From assembly GCF_000430585.1 (NCBI RefSeq), contig NZ_AUMH01000022.1, positions 1 to 49,000 on the forward strand: a stretch of 49,000 bases of DNA, read 5' to 3'. The notes below the pieces were generated by a model. The model ran no database searches, was not told the DNA's origin, and was given only the letters and a program-made list of their open reading frames with translations. This document shows, in pieces, positions 7,248 to 16,349 of this stretch. Source of the DNA: Alicyclobacillus herbarius DSM 13609. Lineage in GTDB: Bacteria > Bacillota > Bacilli > Alicyclobacillales > Alicyclobacillaceae. Made by a program: the position numbers and the translations under genes. Numbering within the stretch: the stretch's first letter is position 1; every line of letters starts with the position of its first letter.

Positions 7248-8798
7248 TTAACCCCCTATCCCAAGCAGCGTGCCAGCCGACAGGCCGAACAGGTTGCCGA
7301 TGATTTCTGGGTACACCCCGACGACGAGCACGAGCGCGGTCAGGACAATCAGCGGTAGGTATTCCACCGCCCGCGCGTCGACGGCCGCCGCCACAGGCAC
7401 CCGAGGGCCAAAGGTGGTTTTCTGAATCGCGTATAACAAGTAGGTCGCCGACAGAATGAGCCCCAAGAGCCCGACAAACGACAGGTACGGGTGGCCGCCG
7501 AAGGCGCCGATAAACGCCTGAATCTCGCTGATGAACCCGCTCGTCAGGGGCAGGCCGAGCGACCCCAGCGCAGCAAACAGGAGAAACCCCGACAAGGTGG
7601 GCATCGACTTGGACAGGCCGCCCAAGCGGTCCATTTGGGACGATCCGGTCCGCTCCTCGATAGCCCCGGCGAGATAAAACAGAAACGCGGTCAGGAGTCC
7701 CGAGGAGACCATCATGAACATCGCGCCCTGAAGCCCCGCCGAGTTCATGGCCGAAATCCCGAGCAGGACCAGCCCCATGTGGCTGATGCTGGAGAAGGCG
7801 GTGAGCCGCCGCCAGCCCCTCGCCGCCCAGGCGGCAAACGCCCCGTACAGGATGTTGATGACGCCAAACACGGCCAGGAGAAGGCTAAACCGGTGCACTT
7901 CATCGGGGAGCATGCCGACGCCAAAACGGAGCAGCACATAGGCGCCGGTCTTGGTCAGCATGCCGCCGATGAGCATGTTGGTGGCCGTGTCCGCCTGTTC
8001 GTGGGCCTTAGGCAGCCACGTGTGGAAGGGGACAAACGCCTCCTCAATGAACACCGCCAGCAACAGCACGAGGAACAACGCCGGCCGGATACCACCGTAC
8101 ACGGACGCGGCGTGGGCGACGTCGTGCTGCAGAGTGGCGATGGAAAACGTCAGCGTCCCCACCGAGCCTGGCAGCTTGGGGGTCGATCCGGCCGTCCCCC
8201 CGCTGTAGTACAACCCGGCCAGTCCGTATGCCAGCCCGATAAACACGACCAGGAGACCGACCGAGGCGAAGCCGCGGTAAATCAAGAACTTGTACGCCGC
8301 GTGCCGCCGGTCCGGGCCGCCAAACTGCAGAATGAGGAAAAACCCGGAAAACAAGGCGAGTTCCACGGCCACCAGGAAGGTGAATAAGTCCAGCGCCGTC
8401 AGCACGCCGAGAATGGCGGCGACCAGAAGGCCCTGCCAAAAGCGGTAGGCTTTCTCCTGTTCCGCTGGCCGCGGCACGCCGATAACCGCAAGCAGTGCGA
8501 TGACGGCTGTCAGGGTGAGCAAAGGCAGCGACAGACCATCCACGCCGAACGACAGCCCAATCGTCAGGTTGTGCCCCAGCCAGACATTCGGCAGGGTAAA
8601 CCAAGCCAGGGAGGCGACGTGTTGGAAGCCGTCCTGGCTAGATCCGTAACTGAGCCAGGCCACAATCGCCAAGACTAAGGAGACCAAGCACCCAAGGCCG
8701 GTGACCAGGCGGATTTCGGTGGGCCGGCGCGACGGCAGAACCAACGTCAAGAGCGCAGCCAGAAACGGCGCGCCTGGTAGCCACACAGAGAGCCCCAT
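7248..8798 (-). CDS. nuoM: NADH-quinone oxidoreductase subunit M
   Basis: 516 residues, the middle antiporter-like subunit. FLVAVELALFSGFFLI carries the pumping glutamate and FVPFHTWLPKAHEQADT the conserved broken-helix motif. Three bases separate the nuoL stop from its ATG; the ribosome site (GGGGTG) lies inside the end of nuoL. Confidence 0.95.
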   Translation of the reverse strand: MGLSVWLPGAPFLAALLTLVLPSRRPTEIRLVTGLGCLVSLVLAIVAWLSYGSSQDGFQHVASLAWFTLPNVWLGHNLTIGLSFGVDGLSLPLLTLTAVIALLAVIGVPRPAEQEKAYRFWQGLLVAAILGVLTALDLFTFLVAVELALFSGFFLILQFGGPDRRHAAYKFLIYRGFASVGLLVVFIGLAYGLAGLYYSGGTAGSTPKLPGSVGTLTFSIATLQHDVAHAASVYGGIRPALFLVLLLAVFIEEAFVPFHTWLPKAHEQADTATNMLIGGMLTKTGAYVLLRFGVGMLPDEVHRFSLLLAVFGVINILYGAFAAWAARGWRRLTAFSSISHMGLVLLGISAMNSAGLQGAMFMMVSSGLLTAFLFYLAGAIEERTGSSQMDRLGGLSKSMPTLSGFLLFAALGSLGLPLTSGFISEIQAFIGAFGGHPYLSFVGLLGLILSATYLLYAIQKTTFGPRVPVAAAVDARAVEYLPLIVLTALVLVVGVYPEIIGNLFGLSAGTLLGIGG

Positions 8799-8801
8799 CT
8801 C

Positions 8802-10721
8802 TTACAGCACCCCCCCGACACCGAGCACGGCCACAACAACCATGACCACCAGACCAAACACGGCAATCATGCCGTACGCCTGCACCTGGCCGGTTTGCGT
8901 GTACTTGAAGGCCAGGCCGAGGATAGAAACCAGCCGCGCCCCCACTTCAATCAGGCCGTCGATGAGATAGCGATCGACCGCGTTCACCATCCGGGCGACC
9001 ACCTTCCCGCCTGCGACCACGCTGTAGAAGTACACCTCGTCGAGATAGAACTTACGCAGGGAAACGCGGTACGGAATGGACAGCGACTCCGCGAGCCGAT
9101 TCGGCGCCTCCGTGGGCCGCCCATAGAGCAGGAACGCCAAGCCAATCCCGAGCAGCCCCACCACCACACTGAAGGCCATGAGGGGCAAGCTCTCGTGCGC
9201 GACGAGTTGCGGGGCGGCAGTGCCCGCGCCGGGCGAAAAGTCGTTACTGAGGTACCGCTCCAGGCCATGCCCGTTCCAGGGCGTGTTGACAAACCCGGCC
9301 AGGGTCGCGAGGACCGCCAGCACCACCAGCGGAATTGTCATCACCCAAGAACCTTCATGCGCCGCCTCCACCCTAGCCTCGTCCCGGGGCTGACCGGAGA
9401 AAGTCAGAAAGTAGACTCGAAAGATGTAAAACGCCGTGCAGAACGCGGCGACCAGCCCCATCCAGTACAGCGCGCTGTGTCCGCTCTGCCAGGCCGCGGT
9501 CAGAATGTCGTCTTTGGACCAAAAGCCGGAGAACGGAACGATGCCCGCTAAGGCCAGCGCACCCGCCAGGAAAGTCCAGCGGGTAATCGGCATCTTTTTG
9601 CCGAGCCCCCCCATTTGAAACAGGTCCTGCGTGTTGACGGCGTGGATGACCGAACCGGCCGCTAAGAACAACAAGGCTTTGAAAAACGCATGTGTAAACA
9701 GGTGACAAACGCCCAAGGCATAGGCGCCGACACCGAGCCCCATCATCATGTAACCGAGCTGCGAGACTGTGGAGTAGGCAATCACCCGCTTGATATCCCG
9801 CTGTGTCAGCGCGATAAGGGCCGCCAAGAGCGCGGTGATGCCGCCTATCCAGGCCACCACGGTCATGGCCACGGGGCTTTCCAAAAACAGCGGATATATC
9901 CGCGCCACCAGGTACACACCGGCGGCCACCATTGTCGCGGCGTGAATCAGTGCAGACACCGGGGTCGGGCCCTCCATCGCGTCCGGCAGCCACACGTGCA
10001 AAGGAAACTGAGCCGATTTGCCGACCGCGCCGAAGAAGATGAGCAGCGCCGCCACAGTGATAAGCCCGTGACTCCCCAGCCAGGGCAGGCGCATCGTGTG
10101 CGCGGCCGCCGCCTGGAATACCGTCGTAAAATCGAACGATCCGCCCGTCCCCAAGAACAACAGGATGATTCCCGCGAACAAGCCGGTATCGCCAATGCGG
10201 GTGACGATGAACGACTTTTTCGCAGCCAAGGCCGCTTCCGGCTTAAAGAACCAGAACCCGACCAACAGGTACGAACAGAGCCCCACCATTTCCCAGAATA
10301 TGTACAATTGCAAGAGATTCGGCGAGACGACGAGCGCCAGCATCGAGAAGATAAAGAGGTTGAGGTATTGATAGAACACCGCAAACCGCTCGTCTCCGTG
10401 CATATAGCCCTTGGAGAACAACAACACCAGCAGGCTGACCACGCTGACCACCACCAGCATCAGGGCATTGAGGTGGGTCAAGGACACCCCCACATCAATC
10501 GTGACAGAGCCGACCCGGAGCCAATGGAACAGCCACGTCTGGTTGCCCATCGTCCCGACTGGCATTTGGAAGAACACGAGCAGACTCAGGAGGCACGAGA
10601 CCCCGGTCAGCGCCACCGACACCGCGCACGCCACCGCTTCCGGCACGCGCCGGCCCGACAAGAGAAGAAACACGTACCCTGCCAAGGGCAGGATGGGAAT
10701 CAGCCATACGAATTCTGTCAT
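8802..10721 (-). CDS. nuoL: NADH-quinone oxidoreductase subunit L
   Basis: 639 residues, the distal antiporter-like subunit with its C-terminal lateral helix. Hallmarks: YIFWEMVGLCSYLLVGFW with the buried glutamate, and DAMEGPTPVSALIHAATM. The ATG at 10721 has GGGAGGAAGGTG upstream. The 234 bases before it, between nuoK and nuoL, are filled by a fold-back repeat (10760-10948), unlike every other junction in this operon. Confidence 0.95.
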   Translation of the reverse strand: MTEFVWLIPILPLAGYVFLLLSGRRVPEAVACAVSVALTGVSCLLSLLVFFQMPVGTMGNQTWLFHWLRVGSVTIDVGVSLTHLNALMLVVVSVVSLLVLLFSKGYMHGDERFAVFYQYLNLFIFSMLALVVSPNLLQLYIFWEMVGLCSYLLVGFWFFKPEAALAAKKSFIVTRIGDTGLFAGIILLFLGTGGSFDFTTVFQAAAAHTMRLPWLGSHGLITVAALLIFFGAVGKSAQFPLHVWLPDAMEGPTPVSALIHAATMVAAGVYLVARIYPLFLESPVAMTVVAWIGGITALLAALIALTQRDIKRVIAYSTVSQLGYMMMGLGVGAYALGVCHLFTHAFFKALLFLAAGSVIHAVNTQDLFQMGGLGKKMPITRWTFLAGALALAGIVPFSGFWSKDDILTAAWQSGHSALYWMGLVAAFCTAFYIFRVYFLTFSGQPRDEARVEAAHEGSWVMTIPLVVLAVLATLAGFVNTPWNGHGLERYLSNDFSPGAGTAAPQLVAHESLPLMAFSVVVGLLGIGLAFLLYGRPTEAPNRLAESLSIPYRVSLRKFYLDEVYFYSVVAGGKVVARMVNAVDRYLIDGLIEVGARLVSILGLAFKYTQTGQVQAYGMIAVFGLVVMVVVAVLGVGGVL

Positions 10722-10759
10722 ACGTTCACCTTCCTCCCGGCCCGGCCTTCAAATTGCGC

Positions 10760-10948
10760 GTCCGAAAAGGGGTCAGGTAAGACCCAAGCAGTGCGAGGAA
10801 GCTAGCCCAAATGCGAGTCGAGCGTACGTCTTTCGGTACGTGAGGGGGCCTGGTCCCCAGTGGGGACCGTTTAGGCCGGGCGATAGCCCCGGAGCATTTT
10901 GGGCGCTGACGAAGCAATGCGATGGGGAGTTCTGGCCCCATTTCGGAC
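10760..10948. mobile_element. MITE-like fold-back element between nuoK and nuoL
   Basis: About 189 bases bounded by terminal inverted repeats GTCCGAAAAGGGGTCAG (10760-10776) and the complement of GTCCGAAATGGGGCCAG (10932-10948), 15 of 17 matching. The arms continue to match imperfectly inward (GCAGTGC against GCATTGC, CCCAAATGC against CCCAAAATGC), and the centre is a perfect hairpin, GGTCCCC-AGT-GGGGACC (10852-10868), enclosed by GGCCT/AGGCC. It has no reading frame of note. The outer edge lies eight bases from the nuoK stop. I see no target duplication. I infer a non-autonomous element moved by a transposase elsewhere; it could also be an RNA structure that tunes nuoLMN. Confidence 0.6.
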
Positions 10949-10955
10949 AACCGCT

Positions 10956-11282
10956 CTAGTACTTTTCCGTGTTCAGGTCTTTGACCTCCGTACTCCTCCG
11001 CGTGCGGAAGGCCGCCACAACCAGCGCCAGCCCAACCGCGATTTCCGCCGCCGCGACGGTGATGGTAAACAGGGCAAACACCTGCCCGTCCAGGTTCGGC
11101 GCGGCGCCCAGGCGGGAGAACGTGACCAGGTTGATGTTGACCGCGTTGAGCATCAACTCCAGCGAGATGAGCACCATAATCAGGTTCCGCTTGGTCAACG
11201 CCCCGTACAGACCGATGCAGAAGAGGATGGCGGCCAAACCGAGCAATGATCCAGTCGGGACCGAAACCACCGGTGTATCCAC
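10956..11282 (-). CDS. nuoK: NADH-quinone oxidoreductase subunit K
   Basis: 108 residues with three membrane spans and the two conserved membrane glutamates of NuoK, at about E42 ([12 protein letters not shown]) and E80 ([14 protein letters not shown]), which link the quinone site to the pumps. The start is GTG at 11282, directly after the nuoJ stop region, with AAGGAGG upstream inside nuoJ. Confidence 0.93.
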   Translation of the reverse strand: MDTPVVSVPTGSLLGLAAILFCIGLYGALTKRNLIMVLISLELMLNAVNINLVTFSRLGAAPNLDGQVFALFTITVAAAEIAVGLALVVAAFRTRRSTEVKDLNTEKY

Positions 11283-11801
11283 TCACTCGTCCTCCTTTCG
11301 CGCCTGCGCCAGCACGACCGCCCCAACCAGCGCCACCACCAACAGCAGAGACACCAGTTCAAACGCAATGGTGTAATGAGCAAACAGCTCCTGACCGAGC
11401 GCGGCCGGATTCGAATGCCCGTGGTTGACATCGGTCGAGGAGGGCTGCGGCCACACCTGACTGCGGATAATCCACAATAAGGACGCGGCGAGCAGCACGC
11501 AAAAAACCGCGCTCGCCCCGTGGCGGAGCGTCCAGCAAAATGGCGGTTCCATCTCCTCGTGGTTCGTCAGCATAATGGCAAACATCATCAGGATGGTGAT
11601 GGCGCCAGCGTAAATAAGCACCTGGGCAATCCCGACAAACGGAGCCCCGAGCAAGATGTAGACCGCGGCACAGCCGATGAACACCGCCCCAACGGCCAGG
11701 GCCATGTAGATGACTTTTCGCATCGTCAGGAAGGAGATGGCAGCGCTGAGAATCGCCAAGGCGATGAGAAAAAACGCAATCAGTGATGGGTGAATCGTCA
11801 T
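11283..11801 (-). CDS. nuoJ: NADH-quinone oxidoreductase subunit J
   Basis: 172 residues, five membrane spans. FVGIAQVLIYAGAITILM is the third-span block that changes shape during coupling. Its ATG overlaps the nuoI stop in an ATGA junction, so translation is coupled. Confidence 0.93.
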   Translation of the reverse strand: MTIHPSLIAFFLIALAILSAAISFLTMRKVIYMALAVGAVFIGCAAVYILLGAPFVGIAQVLIYAGAITILMMFAIMLTNHEEMEPPFCWTLRHGASAVFCVLLAASLLWIIRSQVWPQPSSTDVNHGHSNPAALGQELFAHYTIAFELVSLLLVVALVGAVVLAQARKEDE

Positions 11802-12238
11802 TCGCCTTCACCCACCTGTGCCTCCACCCGCTCTGGATGGTTTTGCTCGTAGCGCTGTTGGTTGGCGTAGAGCCAGTTCATATCCAGGTAGAAGTCGTCC
11901 CGGGTCTCCGACGCCAACTCAAAGGTATCCGACATCAGAATCGCCTCGGTAGGGCAGACCTCTGTACACAAGTCGCACAGGATGCAGGTGTCAAAGTTAA
12001 TATCGAACGTATCAATCCGCATTTTTTTGTTGTGGTCTCGGTCGCCCCCAAGGGAAATGCAATCGGTCGGACAGATGCGGGCGCACTGGTTGCAGTTGAT
12101 GCACAGTTCCGGGATGAACCGGTGCACGCCGCGGAACCGCTCCGGCCACTCGGGGCGAACATCCGGATACTGCACGGTGACCTTTTTCTTCGGCAGTTGA
12201 CGCAGGGTGACGCTCATTCCTTTGAGAAATCCCAACAT
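11798..12238 (-). CDS. nuoI: NADH-quinone oxidoreductase subunit I (two 4Fe-4S clusters)
   Basis: 146 residues. Two ferredoxin-type motifs are intact: C46, C49, C52, C56 (CINCNQCARICP) and C85, C88, C91, C95 (CILCDLCTEVCP), the N6a/N6b clusters that pass electrons to NuoB. As no NuoE, F or G is encoded here, NuoI would be the entry point for electrons from an unknown donor. An 80-base gap with no gene separates it from nuoH. ATG at 12238 after GGGGTGAAAG. Confidence 0.95.
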   Translation of the reverse strand: MLGFLKGMSVTLRQLPKKKVTVQYPDVRPEWPERFRGVHRFIPELCINCNQCARICPTDCISLGGDRDHNKKMRIDTFDINFDTCILCDLCTEVCPTEAILMSDTFELASETRDDFYLDMNWLYANQQRYEQNHPERVEAQVGEGE

Positions 12239-12318
12239 GTTCTTTCACCCCGTTTTGATCCATCAGCCAGGACCGGGTTATGGTCAAAGCCCCAGCGTTA
12301 AAATCGGTCGAGCACTTC

Positions 12319-13308
12319 TTACAGCGCCTTCACAACGGCCGTCAAGACCAGGTTCAACAACGCAACCGGAAGGAGAATCTTCCAACTGAACGACATGAGT
12401 TGGTCGACGCGCAGGCGCGGCAAGGTGGCGCGCAGCCAAAACTGAAAGAAAATGAAGGCCGCGACCTTAATCGCAAACCACAACCACCCCGGCAACCACG
12501 GACCCAACCAGCCGCCAAGGAACAAGGTCGCCGCCAGCCCAGCCATGGCGAACATGTACAGGTATTCGGTCAGCATGAAAAACGCAAAGCGGAAGCCCGT
12601 GTACTCGACATGGTAGCCGGCGATAAGCTCCGATTCCGCCTCCGGCAGGTCGAACGGGGTACGGTTCAGTTCGGCCGTGGCCGCCACCAGGAAAACTAAA
12701 AAGCCCAAAATCTGCGGAATCACAAACCACCACCGCTCCTGCGCGGCGACAATGTCGTTCAAATTGAGCGATCCGGCCATCAATACGACGCCGACCAGCG
12801 ACAATCCGAGCGGGATCTCGTAACTGAGCATCTGCGCCGCGCTGCGCATCCCGCCAATCAAGGCATACTTGTTGTTGGACGCCCATCCGCCGAGCATCAC
12901 GCCGTGAATCGTGATCGCCGACAGGGCCAGGTAGTACAGGGCCCCGATGCTTAAATTGGCGGTGAAGACGTGCGTGCGCGAGAATGGTATTACCGCCAGA
13001 ACCATGAACGAGGGGATGAACGCGATGACCGGCGCCAACAGGAACAATGGCCTATCGGCCTTTTCCGGCACCACGTCCTCTTTAATCAGCAGCTTGAGGA
13101 TATCGGCAAACGACTGGAACAGGCCGAACGGCCCAACCCGGTTGGGGCCAATACGAAGCTGCATCCAACCGAGGACCTTGCGTTCAAAGTAGATTTCGTA
13201 CGTGACGACGCCGAGTCCAATGAGGAGGACGACCACCGTCCCGATGACCATTCCGACAAAGGACAGGCCAGTGAGACCTGCGTTATGCCACGCCCACAGC
13301 CAGGACAT
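12319..13308 (-). CDS. nuoH: NADH-quinone oxidoreductase subunit H
   Basis: 329 residues, eight membrane spans, forms the quinone channel with NuoB and NuoD. RIGPNRVGPFGLFQSFAD early and PFDLPEAESELIAGYHVEY in the middle are the family's acidic loops. The ATG abuts the nuoD stop; its ribosome site (GGGGAGGTGG) is inside nuoD. Confidence 0.95.
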   Translation of the reverse strand: MSWLWAWHNAGLTGLSFVGMVIGTVVVLLIGLGVVTYEIYFERKVLGWMQLRIGPNRVGPFGLFQSFADILKLLIKEDVVPEKADRPLFLLAPVIAFIPSFMVLAVIPFSRTHVFTANLSIGALYYLALSAITIHGVMLGGWASNNKYALIGGMRSAAQMLSYEIPLGLSLVGVVLMAGSLNLNDIVAAQERWWFVIPQILGFLVFLVAATAELNRTPFDLPEAESELIAGYHVEYTGFRFAFFMLTEYLYMFAMAGLAATLFLGGWLGPWLPGWLWFAIKVAAFIFFQFWLRATLPRLRVDQLMSFSWKILLPVALLNLVLTAVVKAL

Positions 13309-14433
13309 TCAGGCATCCACCTCCCCTAGGACGATGTCCACGGCACCGAGAATGGCAATCAGGTTGGCCAGGTTTTGGCCCTTGAGCAGCTTTGGCAGCA
13401 ACTGCAGATTGACGAACGAGGGTTTGCGGATCTTCAACCGGTACGGCTTGTCTTTGCCGTCGCTGACGATGTAAAACCCGAGTTCGCCGCGCGCCCCCTC
13501 AATGCCGGAATAATACTCCCCTGCCGGCAGGCGGACGAGGCGAGGCACCTTGCCCAAGACCGGCCCAGAGTCCGGGATTTGCTCCAGAGCCTGCTCCACG
13601 ATTTTCAGTGACTCTCGCATCTCCAACAGGTGCAAGTAATAGCGGTCAAAGCAGTCTCCCTGCCTGCCGAGGGGCACCTCAAAGTCGAATCGGTCATAGA
13701 TGCTGTACGGTTTCTTCCGCCGCAGATCCCAATCAAATCCGGTGCTGCGCAGGTTGATGCCGCTCATCCCGTAGGCCAGGGCCGTCTCTGCGTCGAAAAC
13801 CCCGACGCCGCGCGTGCGGTTGAGGAAGATTTCATTGCCGGTAATCAGGTCATCGTACATTTGAATCTTTTCACGCATGAACGGCACGAACGCCCGTACC
13901 TTGTCCAGCCAGCCCGGCGGGGCGTCGTATTTAACGCCGCCGATGCGCATGAAGTTGTACGTCAGACGCGCCCCGCTGATCTCGTTGAACAGCTGGACAA
14001 TCCGCTCGCGCTCCTGGAACACGTACAAAAACGGGCTCATAGCACCCAAGTCGAGCAGGTACGTGCCGATGAACAACAGGTGGGACGCGATGCGCTGCAT
14101 CTCCATCAGGATGACGCGCAAGTACTCGGCCCGTTCCGGGATCTCGAGGCCGAGCGCCTCCTCGACCGTGTGGCAGAATGCGTAGTTGTTCAGCATCGCT
14201 GCCAGGTAGTCCAGCCTGTCGGTATACGGAATGATTTGCATGTACTGCAGGTCTTCGGCCAACTTCTCCGTGCCCCGGTGCAGATAGCCGATGACCGGAT
14301 CAGCGTCGAGAATGGTCTCGCCGCTGATTTTCACGACCAGCCGGAACACGCCGTGTGTGCTGGGGTGCTGCGGCCCAACGTTGAGGAGCATCTCTTCCGT
14401 ACGCACTTGGTTGGCTTCGTCCAGCAGCGCCAT
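13309..14433 (-). CDS. nuoD: NADH-quinone oxidoreductase subunit D
   Basis: 374 residues, the 49-kDa quinone-site subunit related to the large subunit of NiFe hydrogenases. NVGPQHPSTHGVFRL holds the histidine that lines the quinone pocket; RTRGVGVF and the DIVLGEVDA end are also typical. Separate from NuoC (fused in some bacteria). The ATG at 14433 has GGGAGG seven bases upstream; an in-frame ATG at 14472 lies inside nuoC and lacks one. Confidence 0.95.
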   Translation of the reverse strand: MALLDEANQVRTEEMLLNVGPQHPSTHGVFRLVVKISGETILDADPVIGYLHRGTEKLAEDLQYMQIIPYTDRLDYLAAMLNNYAFCHTVEEALGLEIPERAEYLRVILMEMQRIASHLLFIGTYLLDLGAMSPFLYVFQERERIVQLFNEISGARLTYNFMRIGGVKYDAPPGWLDKVRAFVPFMREKIQMYDDLITGNEIFLNRTRGVGVFDAETALAYGMSGINLRSTGFDWDLRRKKPYSIYDRFDFEVPLGRQGDCFDRYYLHLLEMRESLKIVEQALEQIPDSGPVLGKVPRLVRLPAGEYYSGIEGARGELGFYIVSDGKDKPYRLKIRKPSFVNLQLLPKLLKGQNLANLIAILGAVDIVLGEVDA

Positions 14434-14455
14434 CGTCCCGCCTCCCACCTCATGT

Positions 14456-15205
14456 TCACGGCCGCTGTCCATCGACCAGCGGCCGCTCGCTATTTACCCA
14501 GACATCGAAATCCTTGCGCAGCGGATGGCCGACAAAGTCGTCGTCCAGCATAATCCGGCGCAAATCGGGGTGCCCGCGAAACTCCACCCCGAGCAGGTCG
14601 TAAATCTCTCGCTCCTCCCAGTTCACGCCCGGATGCGCCGAGACCAAAGAGGGTACCCAAGCCTCTTCGCGCGGAGTCTGCGTCTTGAGGCAGACGAAGT
14701 GCCCCCGTTCGGTGGACTGTACAAACAGCACCACCTCAATTCGGTCCGCATAGTCGGTTCCAGCCATGCACTCCACATAGTTCAGACGCCAGTCCGGGTG
14801 TGTGCGCAGGTAGTCGACCACCTGCAGCCACTGCTCGCGGGCAATCTTAAGCATCGGCTTGTGGTGCGCGGCACCACTGTCCAGGACGGCCTCGGGACCA
14901 AACTGCTCGACGACCGCCTGGCGCAGGCTGTCCGCCGTCGCCTTGGCTTGCTCCACACGCGGGTCCGGCGGCGCTTCTTTCTTCGCGGCAGCCGCCTTTG
15001 CCGCCGGCTTGGCCGCAGCCGCCTTCGCGACCGGTTTTCCGGCAGGCGGCTGGGCAGCAGCGGCTGGTTTTCCGGCGGACGGCTGCGCCGAAGTACTCGG
15101 CTTCGGCTTGGGCCCATCCGCCCCCTCGGCCTTCAGGTCCGCGCTCTCGGCGGTGCGCTCTTTGTCGGCGGCTGGGGAGTCTGGTGTCCGCGATTCGTCG
15201 CTCAC
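14456..15205 (-). CDS. nuoC: NADH-quinone oxidoreductase subunit C with long Ala/Lys/Pro N-tail
   Basis: 249 residues. The C-terminal 150 or so are the 30-kDa subunit, ending in [20 protein letters not shown] and a DLRRIM block. The first 80 residues are low-complexity, rich in Ala, Lys and Pro with repeated AGKPA / AAAAKPAAK units, and should be disordered. The start is GTG at 15205, overlapping the nuoB stop by two bases, with GAGGAGG eleven bases upstream. A frame open further upstream overlaps nuoB and is not used. The tail is not needed for the conserved fold; what it binds is unknown. Confidence 0.9.
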   Translation of the reverse strand: MSDESRTPDSPAADKERTAESADLKAEGADGPKPKPSTSAQPSAGKPAAAAQPPAGKPVAKAAAAKPAAKAAAAKKEAPPDPRVEQAKATADSLRQAVVEQFGPEAVLDSGAAHHKPMLKIAREQWLQVVDYLRTHPDWRLNYVECMAGTDYADRIEVVLFVQSTERGHFVCLKTQTPREEAWVPSLVSAHPGVNWEEREIYDLLGVEFRGHPDLRRIMLDDDFVGHPLRKDFDVWVNSERPLVDGQRP

Positions 15206-15747
15206 GCCTGTTCCACCCTCCTCGTCCGTGCCTCGCGGCGGATCTTGTGCTGCAGCAGGTTCAACCCGTAGATGAGAGCAGGCGGCGAAGGCGGGCACCC
15301 GGGGATGTAGATGTCTACGGGGACCACCTGGTCAACCCCTTTCACGACCGAGTAGCTGCGTACGTACGGGCCGCCCGCGGTGGCGCAAACCCCCATGGCC
15401 ACAACCCACTTCGGCTCCGCCATCTGTTCATACAGGCGGCGCAGTAGAGGCGCCATCTTTTTCGTCACCGTACCGGCCACAATCATCACATCCGACTGAC
15501 GCGGCGAGGCACGAAAGAAGATACCAAACCGATCCATGTCATAGTGAGAGGCGCTGGCGCCCATCATCTCAATCGCACAACAGGCCAAGCCGAAGGTCAG
15601 CGGCCATAGGCTGTTGCTGCGGGCCCAGGCCTTGAGCTGCTCCAGCGGCTGCAGGAGTACACCAGCCCGCCGCAGCTCCTGATTTTCCTCCGGGGTCAGT
15701 CCTTCGTACTCGAGGACCGGCAGGCGGTTGGCTGGGTTCAGTTCCAT
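15202..15747 (-). CDS. nuoB: NADH-quinone oxidoreductase subunit B (cluster N2)
   Basis: 181 residues. The four N2 cysteines are present at C56, C57 ([10 protein letters not shown]), C121 ([10 protein letters not shown]) and C151 ([13 protein letters not shown]). N2 hands electrons to quinone. The gene overlaps the end of nuoA by ten bases. Confidence 0.95.
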   Translation of the reverse strand: MELNPANRLPVLEYEGLTPEENQELRRAGVLLQPLEQLKAWARSNSLWPLTFGLACCAIEMMGASASHYDMDRFGIFFRASPRQSDVMIVAGTVTKKMAPLLRRLYEQMAEPKWVVAMGVCATAGGPYVRSYSVVKGVDQVVPVDIYIPGCPPSPPALIYGLNLLQHKIRREARTRRVEQA

Positions 15748-16106
15748 TCAAGCACCTTCTTCCTCCACGCGTACGCCAGGCCCAGGATGAGAATGACGAT
15801 GAACAACAGCATCTCAATCAGCCCAAACACACCCAACTGGTGGTAACTGATCGCCCATGGATACAGAAACAAAGTTTCCACGTCAAACACGACAAACAGG
15901 AGAGCGAATAGGTAATAGCGAGCGTTGTAGCGGACGTGGGAGTCACCAAACGGTTTGACACCGCTTTCATACGTCTCCAATTTCCCGCGCGAAGGGCGGT
16001 TGGGCCGCAGCAAGGGACCGATGACCCAGATGGTCGCAATCGGTAACAGCACGGCAAAGACGATGAACAGGACGACGAACAAATACTCACTGAAGTACTG
16101 TGGCAT
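15738..16106 (-). CDS. nuoA: NADH-quinone oxidoreductase subunit A
   Basis: 122 residues with three membrane spans; [20 protein letters not shown] and the [15 protein letters not shown] block identify NuoA. First gene of an operon in the order A-B-C-D-H-I-J-K-L-M-N. The ATG at 16106 follows GGAAGATGGTGG; a longer frame to 16172 has no ribosome site. A strong promoter stands at 16234-16262, leaving a leader of about 120 bases. Confidence 0.93.
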   Translation of the reverse strand: MPQYFSEYLFVVLFIVFAVLLPIATIWVIGPLLRPNRPSRGKLETYESGVKPFGDSHVRYNARYYLFALLFVVFDVETLFLYPWAISYHQLGVFGLIEMLLFIVILILGLAYAWRKKVLEWN

Positions 16107-16233
16107 CCACCATCTTCCCTTCTCCGCCGAGGGTCTAACCCGGAGGGCCGTCTCCGGCGTGAGCCAACGCATGGAAAACGTGTGACTCGGTGGGATAATT
16201 CCGACTCCATCAAATACCGATATAGACGTAAAT

Positions 16234-16262
16234 ATTATAACAGACGTGGTTGAGGGTGTAAA
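16234..16262 (-). promoter_or_regulatory. Sigma-A promoter of the nuo operon
   Basis: On the minus strand TTTACA (16257-16262), exactly 17 bases, then TATAAT (16234-16239). The -35 box abuts the terminator hairpin of the upstream transporter gene and shares its U-tract bases. Confidence 0.75.
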
Positions 16263-16282
16263 ACGCCCGCACTGGCGGGCGT
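16263..16282 (-). terminator. Intrinsic terminator after the DHA2 transporter gene
   Basis: ACGCCCGC-ACTG-GCGGGCGT, an 8-bp stem with a 4-base loop, followed on the minus strand by TTTACA. It ends the 16350-17966 transcript. The tail is part of the nuo -35 box. Confidence 0.75.
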
Positions 16283-16349
16283 GTTTCCATCCTCGTGAAG
16301 TGTTCTCGCTTGGCGATCTCGGTTGACTCGTGAGGAGATGTGAGGAACG

